This document shows positions 34,080-46,060 of a stretch of 64,000 bases of DNA, in pieces. Below the pieces are notes generated by a model, which saw only the letters and a program-made list of their open reading frames with translations, was not told where the DNA came from and did no database searches. The stretch is taken from assembly GCA_019426215.1 (NCBI GenBank), contig CM033393.1, positions 10,512,046 through 10,576,045 of the forward strand, read 5' to 3'. How positions within the stretch are numbered: position 1 is the first letter of the stretch; every line of letters begins with the position of its first letter. Source of the stretch: Buddleja alternifolia (lineage: Eukaryota > Streptophyta > Magnoliopsida > Lamiales > Scrophulariaceae). The position numbers and the translations under genes are program-made.

Positions 34080-35740
34080 CTGATAGAGCATCTCGCTAAC
34101 CTGAGAGGTATGGTCTTCTAATGCGAGAGAAGCATTGGCTTTTCTCTATAACAGCGGGAAGCCTTGGTGATGATCCCTCTGATTATGATAAAGCTATGGT
34201 TGATATTGACTCTGCAAAATAGCTGGAGGCCATGCAGGAAGAAATAAACTCGATGCATTCTAACCAAGTCTGGACTCTTGTAGACCGACCTGAGAACATT
34301 AAACCCATTGGGTAGAAATGGATTTACAAGAGAAAGATTAGTCCAAATGGAAAGGTTGAAACCTACAAAGCCAGGCTAGTGGCGAAAGGGTATAGTCAAA
34401 AGGAAGGAATTGACTACAATGAGACCTTTTCACCCATGGTCATGATCAAGTCTATACGCATCCTACTCACAACTGTTGCACATCTAGATTATGAAATATG
34501 GCAGATGGATGTAAAGACGGATTTTCTTAATGGATTCCTATAGGAGGATATCTATATAGAACAGCTTAAAGGCTTTATATCAGAGACTGGTATTCATAAA
34601 GTGTGCAAGCTCAAAAGATCCATCTATGGACTTATGCAAGCATCGCGTAGTTGGAATCTTCATTTTGACGAAACAGTCAAAGGGTTTGGCTTCAACGAAA
34701 ATGAAGATGAGCCATGTGTCTAAAAAGAGGGTTAGTGGGAGTAAATCATTTTCTTAATACTATATGTGGATGACACACTACTTATAGGAAATGATATTGG
34801 CATGTTGACTACGGTCAAAACATGGATTTCGAGTACTTTCTCCATGAAAGACTTGGGAGAAGTCACCTATATCCTAGGAATTCGTATCTTCAGAGATAGA
34901 GCGAATAGGATGATTGGGCTTTCCCAAGCCCTTTACTTAGAAAAGGTTTTGAAGAGATTTGAGATGGATAATTCTAAGAAAGGATTCCTGCCAATGCAAC
35001 ATGGTATTCATCTTTCAAAAGCATTGTGTCCTAAAACTGAGAAAGAAAGAAAGGTGATGTCTAAAATACCATATGCTTCAGCAGTTGGTAGCTTGATGTA
35101 CGCCATGCTATGTACAAGACCAGACATTGTCAATGCTGTGAGCGTAGTAAGTCAATATCAAGCTGACCCTGGCATGGAACATTGGACCACAGTGAAGAGA
35201 ATCCTTAAGTATCTGAAGCGAACTAAGGATTTAGAATTGGTCTATGGGAATAGAGAATTAAGGGTGGAAGGTTACACTGACTCTGATTTTCAATCAGATG
35301 TTGATGACTGAAAATCCACTTCGGGATTTATATTCACACTCAACAGTGGAGCTGTGACTTGGAAGTGTTCCAAGAAAAGCACAAGAGTTGATTCCACCAC
35401 AAAAGCTGAGTATGTGGCTACCTCAGAGGCTGCCAAATAGGCTATTTGGATCAAGAAATTCTTAGAAGAACTTCAAGTGGTTCCTAGCGCTAAGCTACCA
35501 GTGCCCATTCAATGTGACAACACTGGGGCAATAGCACAAGCAAAAGAACCAAGGTCTCACAGTCGATCCAAACACATAGAGAGGAGATACCACATAATAA
35601 GGATCGTTGGGAAGAGCGACATCGCCATGCAGAAAATAGACAAAGCTAATAACATAGCTGATGCATTGACCAAGCCATTGTCCCAGAAGGTTCTGGACAA
35701 ACATCTTGAGAAGATGGGTATGAAGTACCATAGAGACTGA
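34080..35740 (+). pseudogene. pol: Copia reverse transcriptase and RNase H
   Basis: RT begins with WIYKRKISPNGKVETYKARL, then VAKGYSQKEGIDYNETFSP, QMDVKTDFLNGFL, SIYGLMQASRSWN and the catalytic YVDD at 34763-34774. An uninterrupted piece of 181 codons follows (34766-35311). RNase H carries GYTDSDFQSD, STSGFIFTLNSGAVTWK, STTKAEYVATSEAAK, PIQCDNTGAIAQAKEP, HSRSKHIERRYHIIR and IADALTKPLSQ, and ends at 35740. In-frame stops occur at several points, some where tryptophan or arginine is expected. Confidence 0.88.
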
Positions 35741-35749
35741 TATTAAGTG

Positions 35750-35761
35750 CAAGTGGGAGAT
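35750..35761 (+). other. Copia polypurine tract
   Basis: CAAGTGGGAGAT lies directly before the 3' LTR (TGTTAGGAATATG), the usual copia arrangement. Confidence 0.9.
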
Positions 35762-36920
35762 TGTTAGGAATATGTCCTCGAATGCTAGGAGGATAGATTG
35801 TAATACTGCATAAAACAGTGTAATCATATTATTAATTAAAACCTATACATAAAGACATCTTTGGTTATTACTTGTTTTATTGCATTCGTATAAATATGTA
35901 ATTAACTGAAGGCCCAAGTACGCAAGAGTAGATTTTCCACTCCTTATGTGATAATGAAAACAACACTGGAAAAGTTAAATACTTGCATACTAAATATAGT
36001 TCGCAAGTTATGTAATCTCAATATGGCGTTGAGAATTAATTACGACTTGTATGGTAAGAGCTCCAATGGCGATAAGTGTTGTTCGTAGTGGGAGCTAATA
36101 TCATGAGGACATTGAAGGAGATCAATGTGCTTAAACATGATTTGCATCAATTTCGTTACATGGATTTTTCACTCGTTGACAGTCAATGATGAAATTGATA
36201 TAAGATGTAAGGTGTGATTAACCTTCAACTTGAGGGATTGAGTTATAGATGTACTTGTGACATTAAGTTTTTCATTAGAGTAGTTAGATTAAGAACACCC
36301 TTGGGTGGGGTCAACCTCGAACTGCGATCTAATGCACAAGTAGTAGTCTCGACTAATTACCAAGAAAGGATTTACTCTCTCGTAGGTGAACGAGTAATTA
36401 TCACTTGATTATTTATGAGCAAGTGAGATCTAAAGTCTTTGGCCAAAGCGATGAACGTTTCTGTAATAGGAAACTATAGTGATCTCGACTTACTCTAAAT
36501 GGAGAGTAAAGATGAGTTAATGATTTGACATTTACCATGGTCTATACTCATCGGTGATATAAGAGTAAAAGGGTCTGTGATCACACATTAATCATGTCGG
36601 AAAATGTTGATAGAATGATCCGAATCATTCTTTCTTATTTGGGTTACGGTGTGGGCTGCGACGCTGGCTACGGGGACCCGCATCCTTTGGAATCCTCCAA
36701 TTTCCAAATGAGACAAACCTAAAAGAGTCACGCTTAAAAAGTAAGTGATTAGTGATTTGCAAAATTGAAGGGCATGATTATCACTCTACAAAAAGTAAGT
36801 GATTTTAATCTGTCTTTTCATATACGTAGTTGTTTACAACTAGACCCCGGTAGATCCTGTCTGGGAATAAAAAAATTTCGTTGTACCGCTTTCGTTGTTT
36901 TGATGCAATAATTTCCAACA
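35762..36920 (+). repeat. 3' LTR of the copia element, internally deleted
   Basis: It starts TGTTAGGAATATG and ends TTTCCAACA. It is collinear with the 5' LTR except that about 520 bp (5' LTR positions of about 26175-26720) are absent and replaced by a short junction at about 36738-36790. It is otherwise closely similar. Confidence 0.9.
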
Positions 36921-37264
36921 CTATCTCCATCAACGCACCTATGATATGAGTTCTTCACTACTTCCTAGTGATTGACAAGCACTTCTCTCATCAAAACTCA
37001 TATCATACAAGTCTTAATGATTTCCAATGCCCAATTGGGAATCCTTGACTTGCAGACCATTTTAGTACACAAGTATTGAACTCCTCTAGTGCCTTAGAGA
37101 GTTAACTCTTGTGTTCATGGACTTATAGATGATTATAATATATAAATGCCAATATAGTAGTAAAAAACTAAAATGCCTTTCATTAAAAAAATAAAAACAA
37201 TTACAATTTCATGTTGTCATTTCTTTCTCTAATCCTCTTATGGCATTTGAGGACATAACCCTAA
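36921..37264 (-). repeat. Minus-strand copia LTR, outer piece
   Basis: On the minus strand it starts near 37264 with TTAGGGTTATGTCCTCAAATG, similar to LTR starts of the copia family here. It runs left to 36921 and continues at 25189. Together with 23873-25189 it forms one minus-strand LTR of about 1.66 kb, cut by the plus-strand copia element. Confidence 0.78.
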
Positions 37265-37316
37265 AAAAAAAAGAACTTTCTTTCTCTCTCCCAAAAAGAT
37301 CAAATCTGTTTCAACA

Positions 37317-39056
37317 ATGGCGCCACCAAAATCCATCAAATCTTCAAAATCTGACGCCACAAAAAACTCCAAGTCCAAGAAAGATAAGCCAATGGCCGTA
37401 AGCGAAGATTTCCTGACCAACTGGGAATACCTTCTTGATAATCAAACTTTCTGATGAGAGAGTTTCTTTGAAGAATATGGACTTAGAGCCATTCCTACTT
37501 CCCATTCCTTGGTTCATGCAGATGAACTCAACCTTTTCTTTAAGAATGATGTCATTTCCGACGTTACCAATTCTATTTCCTGAATCTTTTCCTTTGATCC
37601 TAAACCCTTAGTCCTTACTCCTTAACTTCTTGCTAATTTACTGAAACTGCCAACCGATGGCTGCGAAGTTGAAAAATTCACCACGGGAGATGCAATAAAA
37701 GTTTGGGAAAGAATCAAACGTGACAACGTTGAAGCCACGTGTGAGCCAAACTTCATGAAAAATGATATAAAAGGTAAAAATGCCATCCTTACCGATCTCT
37801 GCCAAAATGATCGAATGCAAAAAAGGATCGTTTGACAAGATTGCCCATCTTCAATATAGGTTGATGATCGCTATATTGACAAAGATGAAGATTAACTGGG
37901 CTCTCTATATATTTAATCACTTCAACAGCATTGCAGAAGTCTGTTAATCCAAAGCCCTATGAAATCTTGCTAAGTTTCCTGTTGAGCGCTTTCGGATTCA
38001 TCTCCTCCACAGGAACTAAGGTTCCAGCACTTAAATTTTATGGGAAGAAGATGATCGTAGAGTTGCTAAACCCTAAGCGATGGGGTGGTGCAGAGGTTCC
38101 GAAAGAAGAAAAAGAGCGACACGCCACTGAAGCGAGTCTTCAAGATGATGATAAGGAACAAACGACTTCCTCATCACATGAGCCAAAAAAAAAGGTCGTC
38201 AAGTGACCAAGGGGATAAAGGGTTCAATCAAGTGATTAGGAACTCTCTTACTTAGATTCAGGGGTCATGCTCTCAAATCATAGAAAATGATGTTCAACAC
38301 ATCAAGCTTGCATCAGAAATCAGAAGTCAAGACATAGCCAATTCAGCGCTTAAATGCAGTGCAACCATACTTGATAGTATGGTGCCATTAATTCAGGGCT
38401 TGTCTGCCTCCTTCAACCAGTCGCTGGCTCAGAATGCTTCCGTAGACGCTGAGCGACATCTCAGGTCGGAGACAACCAATTCAGTCATAGCAACTTAGGT
38501 TGCCGCCCTTGTGGAAGAACTCAAGATTATGAATACCCACATGGCCGCTATTCGATCATCGCTAGATGATGTCAAGAAGGGGGAAAGTGATCTAAAAGCC
38601 AAAGCCAAAGAAATTAAAGCCTCCGAGTCAAAGACATATATTAAAAATTGGTGCGCAATGTTTCAAGAAATAAAAGAACTTAAGTAAAAAGTTACCAAAC
38701 AGTGCAAGTCGATGTACTTCAGGTAGAGGCATAGGCTCCCCAATATCGATATTAGTTTTCTGGAAGGCATGGATTTTCACCCTTTTGTTGCTCCTCTAAG
38801 AAGGCCGCTAAATTGGAAGCCTTCAAATGGCAAGGTCCAAGATCTATACCATGATCTTATTCGAACGCTTGGCATTTAACCGCAAGAGTGGGTTGAGAGG
38901 TTGCTAGAGCTCACCAAGAGTGCCCAAAAAAATTGAGATGACTATATCAAAGAATATCATACAACTATGATTGATAACGATAAAGTTCTTCTTGATCCAG
39001 TGAATGAAATTTACCAAGAAGAACAGCGCGAGGCATCTAAGCGTCAAAGAAGATGA
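37317..39056 (+). pseudogene. Coiled-coil env-like ORF of a SIRE/Maximus-type copia element, decayed
   Basis: ATG at 37317 opens a basic N-terminus (MAPPKSIKSSKSDATKNSKS). The next segments are MAVSEDFLTNWEYLLDNQ, FFEEYGLRAIPTSHSLVHAD and ELNLFFKNDVISDVTNS, and later helical, heptad-rich sequence (SSLDDVKKGESDLKAKAKEI, EIYQEEQREASKRQRR). Stops occur at 37453, 37456, 37580, 37622 and later, several as TGA where arginine would fit, plus at least one frameshift near 37835-37930. The ORF ends 250 bp before an LTR of the SIRE-like family. That is the env-like position in that lineage, so this is probably the 3' remnant of such an element. The start resembles plant 'putative plant transposon protein' sequences. 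The assignment is inference. Confidence 0.55.
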
Positions 39057-39940
39057 TAGCTTATCTTTGTTTACATATTATTTTCGTATCTTTTGTCGCT
39101 TTACATATTTCAGTACAATCATTGTATTTACTCGAAGTTTATATATATGAATGAATGATTGAACGCTGAAACACCTTGTTGAAGCTAATATCATTGTTAG
39201 CTTACTCAACTAACTTTCTAACGCTAACTTATAAACAATCTTTTAGCTTATGTCTAACTCTTAAATTATAAAAGAGTTAAAAGTCTTGACATCATCAAAC
39301 AGTAGAAAATTGTTTGGAAATTTCATATTAGATGTTCTGATGATGACAAGATAGGATTTTTTTTTAGACCCCAAAAGAATGTAAGTTTAATGTTTCATAG
39401 AAAATCTGTATAAGCCTTTGAAAATATATTTTTTTGTTAGGCTTGAATTTTTATCTTTATAAATTTTAGACTAAGTATAGGATACCGAGTCGCTGATAGA
39501 ATTCTAAGTGAGTCTGTCAAAAATGAAGTTGAACATCAGCGTCTAAAGTCAAGTGAAGATGAAGATTGTCTTAAGCGTCTGTCAAACGCTAAAGACATTT
39601 CAGGAGTTATGAATCATCGACTAAAGCTGCCAAGCGATCAAGAGATTAGATTCACCTGAAATAAATTCCAAAGTCATTAAGGACTTCAATGCAATCATCA
39701 ACGGGCATTTATTTCCAATGAAAAATAAATTCAAATGCATTAAATGCTTGATAAGAGCATTAAATGTGATAAGGACTTATTGCATACGGAAAAAACACTA
39801 TTGACTAGACTGTCAGAGTTCAAAGCCTGCCACATCCAATCGGCACAACAAAATTTTAGGAATATCAAAAAAATGATTTACCCACTTGCCGAGTGATAGA
39901 CATGCCAGCTTGTGTCCTACGGAAAAATCCTAAGAAATGT

Positions 39941-39950
39941 CTATAAATAG
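39941..39950 (+). promoter_or_regulatory. TATA box of LTR copy B
   Basis: CTATAAATAG is followed by CAGCAAACCC, conserved with copies A and C. Confidence 0.65.
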
Positions 39951-40744
39951 TACCTTTCAGCAAACCCTACTTTACCAAGAATTACACAAGAAAAATACAT
40001 ACAAACTTGTTGAAATCCTTCCAAGAAATGCTTTAAAACTCCATATCCAAATCCTTCAAGCTTTTCATACATTCCAAAGATAGTCATAGATATCTCAAAC
40101 ATCTTCTTTAGAAGAACCTTCACTATTGCTGAGATATTCCAAATTGTTTGAACTTCCAAAAGTCAAACAAACCTTTGTAACAAAACCCTCCAACCTCTTT
40201 CTTCTCTGTGAAGAAGAAGTTGATCAAACAGTATTTCTAAGTAAGAGAAGCTTGTTGAAGAGATCTCAAGTGTAGCTGAAATCTGTGTGATCAAAGAGCT
40301 CAAGATCATCTTTATGTTTATTCATCATTTGTAGAAGTCCTCTGTGTGAAGACTTTGATCATCATTTAGTGAATTTCCTCTAAATGAAAAGGAGAAGAAG
40401 AACGTAGCTGGTATTACATCACCCAATGAACCTTTCATATCTTCTGTTATTTACTTTACTGTTTTATTGCTTTTCTTATGATTTTCATATTATCTTTAAA
40501 AATCTTTAAAATCAGTAAGCAACTAATTAGCAAAACCCAAACGCTAAGTAACAAAATCATATCCGATGTGCTAACCCTGATTAAGTGATCTAAGTGTTAC
40601 TCTACTTTGGACATAGATAAATCACTAAGTCTAAGTTATCTCAGTTATAGCGCTTAACCCAACCCTTTGCTTTCCAGGTGTTCAAAATATTTTTAGAGCC
40701 ACGAAAATTTTTAAAGCCGAAGAAAAGTCCAGGGTTTATTCAAT

Positions 40745-40768
40745 CCCCCGCCCCCCCCCCCCCCCCCT
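40745..40768. repeat. Poly-C tract near the LTR end
   Basis: An almost pure run of about 24 C, interrupted by one G, stands where copies A and C have a shorter C-rich tract. It is a homopolymer expansion at a conserved place in the LTR. Confidence 0.9.
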
Positions 40769-40804
40769 TCTAAGGCCTTTTTCGTATGCTACTTGGGACC
40801 AACA

Positions 40805-40992
40805 ATATACTATTGAGTTTATAATAACTATATATAGATAAATATAAATATATATATAAATAACTTATATGTGTTTTATTGTTTTTATTCAATATATAAA
40901 ATAATAATAATTGGATATGTATATAATAGTCTTTCTTTTGCCTAAATATAAAAGTGTACAGTATATACATACACATATATATCTATTACACG

Positions 40993-41030
<38 letters not shown>

Positions 41031-41841
41031 TTAGATATGTTCATTAGCTGCACAACATTTTTCTCAAATTCATGAAGTTCTTGTTGGGAGGGGGGTGGCA
41101 TCGACTAAATTCGGGATTTTTGATATAATGGTTTGTGTCTGTACTTGTTATGAAGCCAAACTTGTTTAACGTTTGGGTCTATGTCCAGACCTTGATTAAA
41201 AGCCATATATTATGTTTGAGACTAGAACAAGATTCAAATCCAAGCTTTAATTATACTTATACACATGCCCAAACCCAGGACCCAAAACTTTAACCTAGGA
41301 CTTAACACAAACCTTTTACAAGATATAGTATTCTCTAAACAAACCTTGAAATTCTCCTAGCTAAGTACACACCCCTCCCTTCAATGTTCAACTGTCTCCC
41401 TCTTCCGCCATTCGCCCTCCCCTACTCCTCCCTTCTTGCCGCCACTTCTCCCTCCACCTCCCCTCTTGTTATCGTTGCTCTCTCCTCCCCTCCCGCCTCT
41501 ACTATCCTTGTAACTTTTTATTCCGCTGCCCCTCTCTCCTCCTCTCCCACCACTGCTTCACTCTCTTTCTCCTTTGTCCCGTCACCACCCCTATGAACTC
41601 CCCCTCTACCTCTTCCTTCCTTCCACGCCACCGCTCCCTCCTCCTGGTCACCGCCACCCCTCCCTCCCCCTCTTTAGCTTTTAGATTTTATATTATTCAT
41701 ATTATATCTTTACTATATATATAGTCTTAATATATATTATACATATATATATATATAAGCTTAGCTATTTTTATTCAAGCTAGTTCAAAAGAATTTATCG
41801 TAAGTGATGTTTCATTTAAAGACTAATATATATATATATAT

Positions 41842-41877
<36 letters not shown>

Positions 41878-42550
41878 CATATAGAATAGAATGCAATTTG
41901 TGTTTTTCTTCTTAAGATTAATCTTGTATTTCTTAATAATATAATTAATACTTAGTCAAATTATTATGAATATAATTATTCATATTTATTAAAAAAATTA
42001 TTCACAAATCGCAAATACATTATTACAAAAAATAGAAAAAAAGAACATATTGAATCCGAGCTTAACCCAGTCTCATAGGTCTGCATCTAGAATTAAAGTT
42101 TTAAGTATAAATTTAGATCCAATCTTTGGGTCTGGATCTGTGCCTAAAACCAAAGTTTTGGGTCTAAGTCTGGGCCGGTAAGACTCACTCATTGACAGGT
42201 GAACAACCAACAAACCAGGACGATTTTGTTTCACTCGATTTCCTGTTACTAATGGTCACACATATGCTTTATTAATTTTTGGACGAAAATTTGGCCTGAG
42301 ATCATATGTGAGATTTTCAAAAGTGAAGAAATGCAAGTATGATAAACTAAAAGCACGGGACGGAGTGTGTACAAGGACATACTTATGAGACCAAAAGAGA
42401 AATTTACCCAAAAATAGATGGATGGGTCAATGGCTAAGATATGGGGAAGATTTCAAAAGTGGTTCCATAACTTAGCCCAAAAACAAACGTTGTCCAAAAC
42501 TTTTACAACTTGACGAAACCGGTCCTATAACTTAACTAATTGGGACAAAA
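40805..42550. other. Intergenic AT-rich region with microsatellites
   Basis: No gene. It contains (TA)n at about 40998-41024, a pyrimidine-rich block of CTCC/CCTC words at 41371-41675, and mixed (TA)n/(CA)n runs at 41722-41757 and 41828-41876. The text at 42430-42550 reads like a dispersed repeat (CATAACTTAG / TATAACTTAA boxes). The short ORFs here are composition artefacts. Confidence 0.6.
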
Positions 42551-42554
42551 ATAG

Positions 42555-42902
42555 CACACGAGATCTTCTATTGCAAAATGGTGTTACATCTTGTAATTTT
42601 TTTTTGGATGACGAGGGAAACCCACAGCCGCTACCCTTAGGGTGCGCATTGGGTAAATCCCGCTTTTGTGTAATAGCCTGTAAATCATAACAAGAGAGAT
42701 AATTCAGCCTAGCTTGCCCATAGCTGACAACTCACAGCAGAGGAGGCCAACAAGCATTCCTTCAAGGGGAATCGAACCCTTGTCGGACAAGTGTATAAAA
42801 TATTTTGTTGATATTAAATTTAACATGGAATATATACACTTGTTGGACAAGCATGATATGCAACACAAGATGCAACACCATTTTGCAATAGAGATCTCGT
42901 GT
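42555..42902. repeat. Short inverted-repeat element around a SINE
   Basis: 42555-42594 (CACGAGATCTTCTATTGCAA onwards) is the near-exact reverse complement of 42865-42902, with one extra base. About 270 bp lie between the arms, most of it the SINE-like sequence at 42598-42790. It may be a MITE-like foldback into which the SINE inserted. Confidence 0.7.
42598..42790 (-). mobile_element. Plant SINE (tRNA-derived), minus strand, probably 5'-truncated
   Basis: On the minus strand a Pol III B-box-like GGGTTCGATTCCCC (about 42775-42762) is followed by a SINE body. It ends in ACCCAATGCGCACCC, then GGTAGCGGCTGTGGGTTTCC, then CGTCATCC and a run of A. This matches the 3' region shared by many angiosperm SINEs. 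No A box is seen upstream, so the head is truncated or diverged. Confidence 0.62.
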
Positions 42903-43977
42903 ACTTATCTACATGTACCGACAACAATCTTTCTGTTTATATAAAACCATATAGGGGAAATGTAACTTTTAGTCCCTCAACTTTATATTTAGAATCACTT
43001 TAGTCCTTCTACTTTTCATTGTGTCGGTTGAGTCCCTTAACTCAACAATTTGTTTCAAAGTGGTCCCTCTGGCAAATTTTGACCGGAAAGTTGGTCATGT
43101 GCCACACACATATCATATTTTAAGGGTAAAAGCATCAATTCAACTTTTGACATCCACTTCAGTCCCTCAACTTCAAAAACATTATCACTTTAGTCCCTTA
43201 ACCTTAAAACAATTGTGACTTTAGTCTCTCATCTCTAAAAAAATTGTCACTTTATTCCCTCAACTTTAAAAAAATTATCACTTTGGTCTTTTGGCTAGAA
43301 ATGCACTTTGTAGTCCCGCTCCAATGCCATTGGTGAGCTTATAAAGCTCCATAATGGCTAAGTTTGTTTCATTTCGGTATCCTAACATAGGAGCAAAAAA
43401 TGGCTAATGTGACATGTTTTTGTGGGATAGGGTTAAGCCTTGATGCTCTTGAATGAATTAGTAGAAGGTTTTCCAACTGTGAGAACTATGGGGTAAGTTG
43501 TTTACGTTAATTATGTTCAAATTTTATTCTTCTTTATGCTGTAATGTGATTCAATTTTTACGTTGAATGATATCGGAGCTTGTGGGTACTTCTCTTTGTC
43601 CCCCCTCCCCCCTCCCAATGAGTGATTGTTTGAGGGAAGTTATACCAAGATTCTTGAGAAATATTAGAATTCCTAACTTGAAGTTGGAGAATGTCCAGAA
43701 AAAACAGAAGAGGCTTTGGATGATCTTGGTGTTTTCTTGGGATTTTAGTTCCTCATGTGGTTGATGAAGTGAATAAGGGTTGAGGTGAGTTGTTTTGTAT
43801 GTTTATGAAATGAAGCTTATATGAAATCTTTTGTATGAAATTCTTTGAATGAAATGAAGCTTGTTTAATGTTTTCAATATTTTGCATTAGAAGTCAATTT
43901 CAAAACATGCACAAATCGTGTATAAAAACCAACACAGACAATGTCAAAAAACAATGCACTAAATATACACCAAGCAT

Positions 43978-44191
43978 ACCAAAGACTTGTTGGTCTAGTG
44001 ATATCTACCTCCTACTTTATGTAAGAGGTCATGGTTTCGAGTTCAGGCTGCCACAAGTTGTGGCTCTCCCCTCCTTTATGGAGTTGGATAGAGTCTTTAT
44101 AGCTCAGGATTATAATTATCACCCCGGGTTTGTCGGACTAGATATGTAAGGTATCCCCCCCTTCCTCTTGAATTAAAAAATATATATATAC
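43978..44191 (+). mobile_element. tRNA-derived SINE with 11-bp target duplication
   Basis: It carries a Pol III A-box-like TTGGTCTAGTGAT (about 43990) and B-box-like GGTTTCGAGTTC (about 44034), a 3' body and an A-rich/TA tail. ACACCAAGCAT flanks it at 43967-43977 and 44192-44202. It lies in the centre of the inverted-repeat element. A tRNA-like head with an exact long duplication is diagnostic of a SINE rather than a tRNA gene. Confidence 0.82.
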
Positions 44192-44511
44192 ACACCAAGC
44201 ATTTATACTATCTATACACCAATCATTGCACCAACCATACACCAAACTTACACCAAATATACACCAAACAGTGCATTTCCGGCTAAAGGACCAAAGTGAT
44301 AACTTTTTAAAAGTCGAGGGACTAAAGTGAATTTTTTTTAAAAGTTGAGGACTAAAGTGAAACTCAAAAGTTGAATTGACACTTTTATCCTTCAAAAATG
44401 ACATGTGTGTGGCATGTGACCAACTTTCCAGTCCAAATTAAATAAAAAATTGGCAGGAGGGACCACATTGAAAGAAATTCTTAAGTTGAAGGACTCAATC
44501 GACACAATTGG

Positions 44512-44519
44512 AAGTAGAG
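44512..44519. repeat. 8-bp target duplication AAGTAGAG of the hAT element
   Basis: AAGTAGAG at 44512-44519 is repeated at 46956-46963. Removing one copy plus the element restores the foldback arm. Confidence 0.92.
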
Positions 44520-44571
44520 TAGGGCTGTCAACGTGCCGAGCCTTGCAAATATTACAAGCTCGAGCTTAAGC

Positions 44572-46060
44572 TGATGGTCCCAAGTGGTATACGAAAAGAT
44601 CTAGAAGGGGGGGGGAGGAGTTGAATAGACCCTGAAATCTTTTTCGACTTTTAAAAAATCGCATCACTTTTGAAGAATTTGAACACTTAGTAAGCTCAGT
44701 GCTAGGTCAGGCGCTTAAAGTAAGATAACTTAGACTTAGTGATATCAACAATTACCAAAGTAGGGTAATACTTCAATCGTTTAATCAGGGTTAGCACAAC
44801 GGAAATGATTTTAAAGCTTAGCGTTCTCTTTAACCAAATAGCCACTTAACCGATTTAATGGTTTTTCAAAGATATAATATGAAAATGTAAAGTAAAGCAA
44901 TAAAGCAGTAAATGACACAAGATATTGTAAGGTTCACTGGATGATGTAATCCCAACTACGTCCTTCTTCTCCTTTACACTTGGAGGAATTCCACTAAATT
45001 GATTATCGAAAGATCACACAGAGGCTTCTACAAAATAGATGAAAGGGAAGATTATCTTGAGCTCCTTGATCACACAGATTTCAGCTCCAATGATGACCTT
45101 CTTCAACAAGCTTCTCTCACACAGAAATGCTACTTGCAGATCAACAACTTTCTCACTCAAATGAAAGAGGTTGAGGGTTTTGTCACGGGTTTGTTTGATT
45201 TTAGAAAGTTCAAACAACTTGGAATATTTCAATAGGAGTTTAGGGTTTTTCTTTGAAGATATTTGAGATATCTTTGACTGTCTTTGGAATGTGTATGAAA
45301 AGCTTGGAAGGATTTTTGGCTATGGATTTTGTAAGCTTTTCTATTAAATAATTTCAGCAAAGTTTAGACCTTTTCTTGTGCATGTACGTGTGTAATCAGG
45401 GTTTGCTGGAGGGTACTATTTATAGAGATTTCTTGGGATTTGTCCGTTGGACACATGCAGGCGCGTGTCTTACACGCAGCGCGTTAAACAGTCCCTTTTC
45501 GGACATTCCTGAAATTCTGTTGTTACCGATTGGACAAGAGCAGACTTTAAGCTCTGAATCCTGACAGTCTAGTCAAAAGGTGGCTTGTCCACAAGTCATA
45601 ATAGTTTATCACATTTAATGCACTTATCAGGCATTTAATGCGTTTAAATTTATTTCCCGTTTGAAAATAAATGTCCGTTGATGATTGCATTTAAGTCTTC
45701 CATGACTTGAGAATTTATTTCAGGTGAATCTGATCCTTGAGCTCTTGATTCAATAATCCTAAAACAATCCTTTAGTGTTTGACAGACGCTTAGAACAAAT
45801 TTTCATTTTCTCTTGACTTCAAACGCTGATCTTCAACTTCTTCTCTGATGGACTCACCTAGAATTCTATCAGTGACTCGGTATCCAATACTTAATTAGTC
45901 TAAAATTTACAAAGATAAAAATTACAAGTCTGATAAAATAATAAACCTTCAAACGCTTATACAAATGTTTTATGAAAGCATAAACTTACATTCTTTTGGG
46001 GTCTAACATAAAATTCTATTCTTGTTATCATTAAAACATCTAACATGAAAATTCCTAACA
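44572..46060 (-). repeat. Solo LTR, SIRE/Maximus-like family (copy C), minus strand
   Basis: On the minus strand it starts TGTTAGGAATTTTCATGTTAG at 46060 and ends TTGGGACCATCA at 44572. Flanks TAAGC (44567-44571) and CAAGC (46061-46065) agree at four of five bases. It lies inside the hAT element. TATA at 45425-45416 (minus). Confidence 0.88.
45416..45425 (-). promoter_or_regulatory. TATA box of solo LTR copy C
   Basis: On minus it reads CTATAAATAG, followed by CAGCAAACCC, as in copies A and B. Confidence 0.65.

Larger units (their letters stand above)
25190..36920 (+). mobile_element. Ty1-copia retrotransposon, decayed, with two nested solo LTRs
   Basis: An 11.7-kb plus-strand element with a 5' LTR (25190-26874), tRNA-iMet primer site, long leader, gag (from 28688), protease, integrase, reverse transcriptase and RNase H in copia order (integrase before RT), polypurine tract and 3' LTR (35762-36920). 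It was inserted into a minus-strand copia LTR. gag is cut by two later insertions (29195-30723 and 30926-32574). pol carries numerous stops and frameshifts, so the copy is dead. Without the two nested LTRs it would be about 8.5 kb. Confidence 0.92.
39311..40804 (+). repeat. SIRE/Maximus-like LTR (copy B)
   Basis: It starts TGTTTGGAAATTTCATATTAG and ends TTGGGACCAACA. It is homologous along its length to copies A and C. It contains TATA CTATAAATAG at 39941-39950 and an expanded poly-C tract at about 40745-40768. Probably the 3' LTR of the element that owned the ORF at 37317-39056. The rest of that element is missing. Confidence 0.8.

Noticed and set aside
36921..37264. Leader of the coiled-coil ORF at 37317
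   Set aside because: The sequence is the missing outer part of a minus-strand LTR, so the ORF's own upstream region is lost.
41384..41596. 70-codon ORF rich in P, S and L
   Set aside because: It is a product of a CTCC-rich low-complexity block.
43978..44060. tRNA-like head (A and B box) as a tRNA gene
   Set aside because: The acceptor stem does not close, an A-rich tail follows and an 11-bp target duplication flanks it, so it is a SINE.
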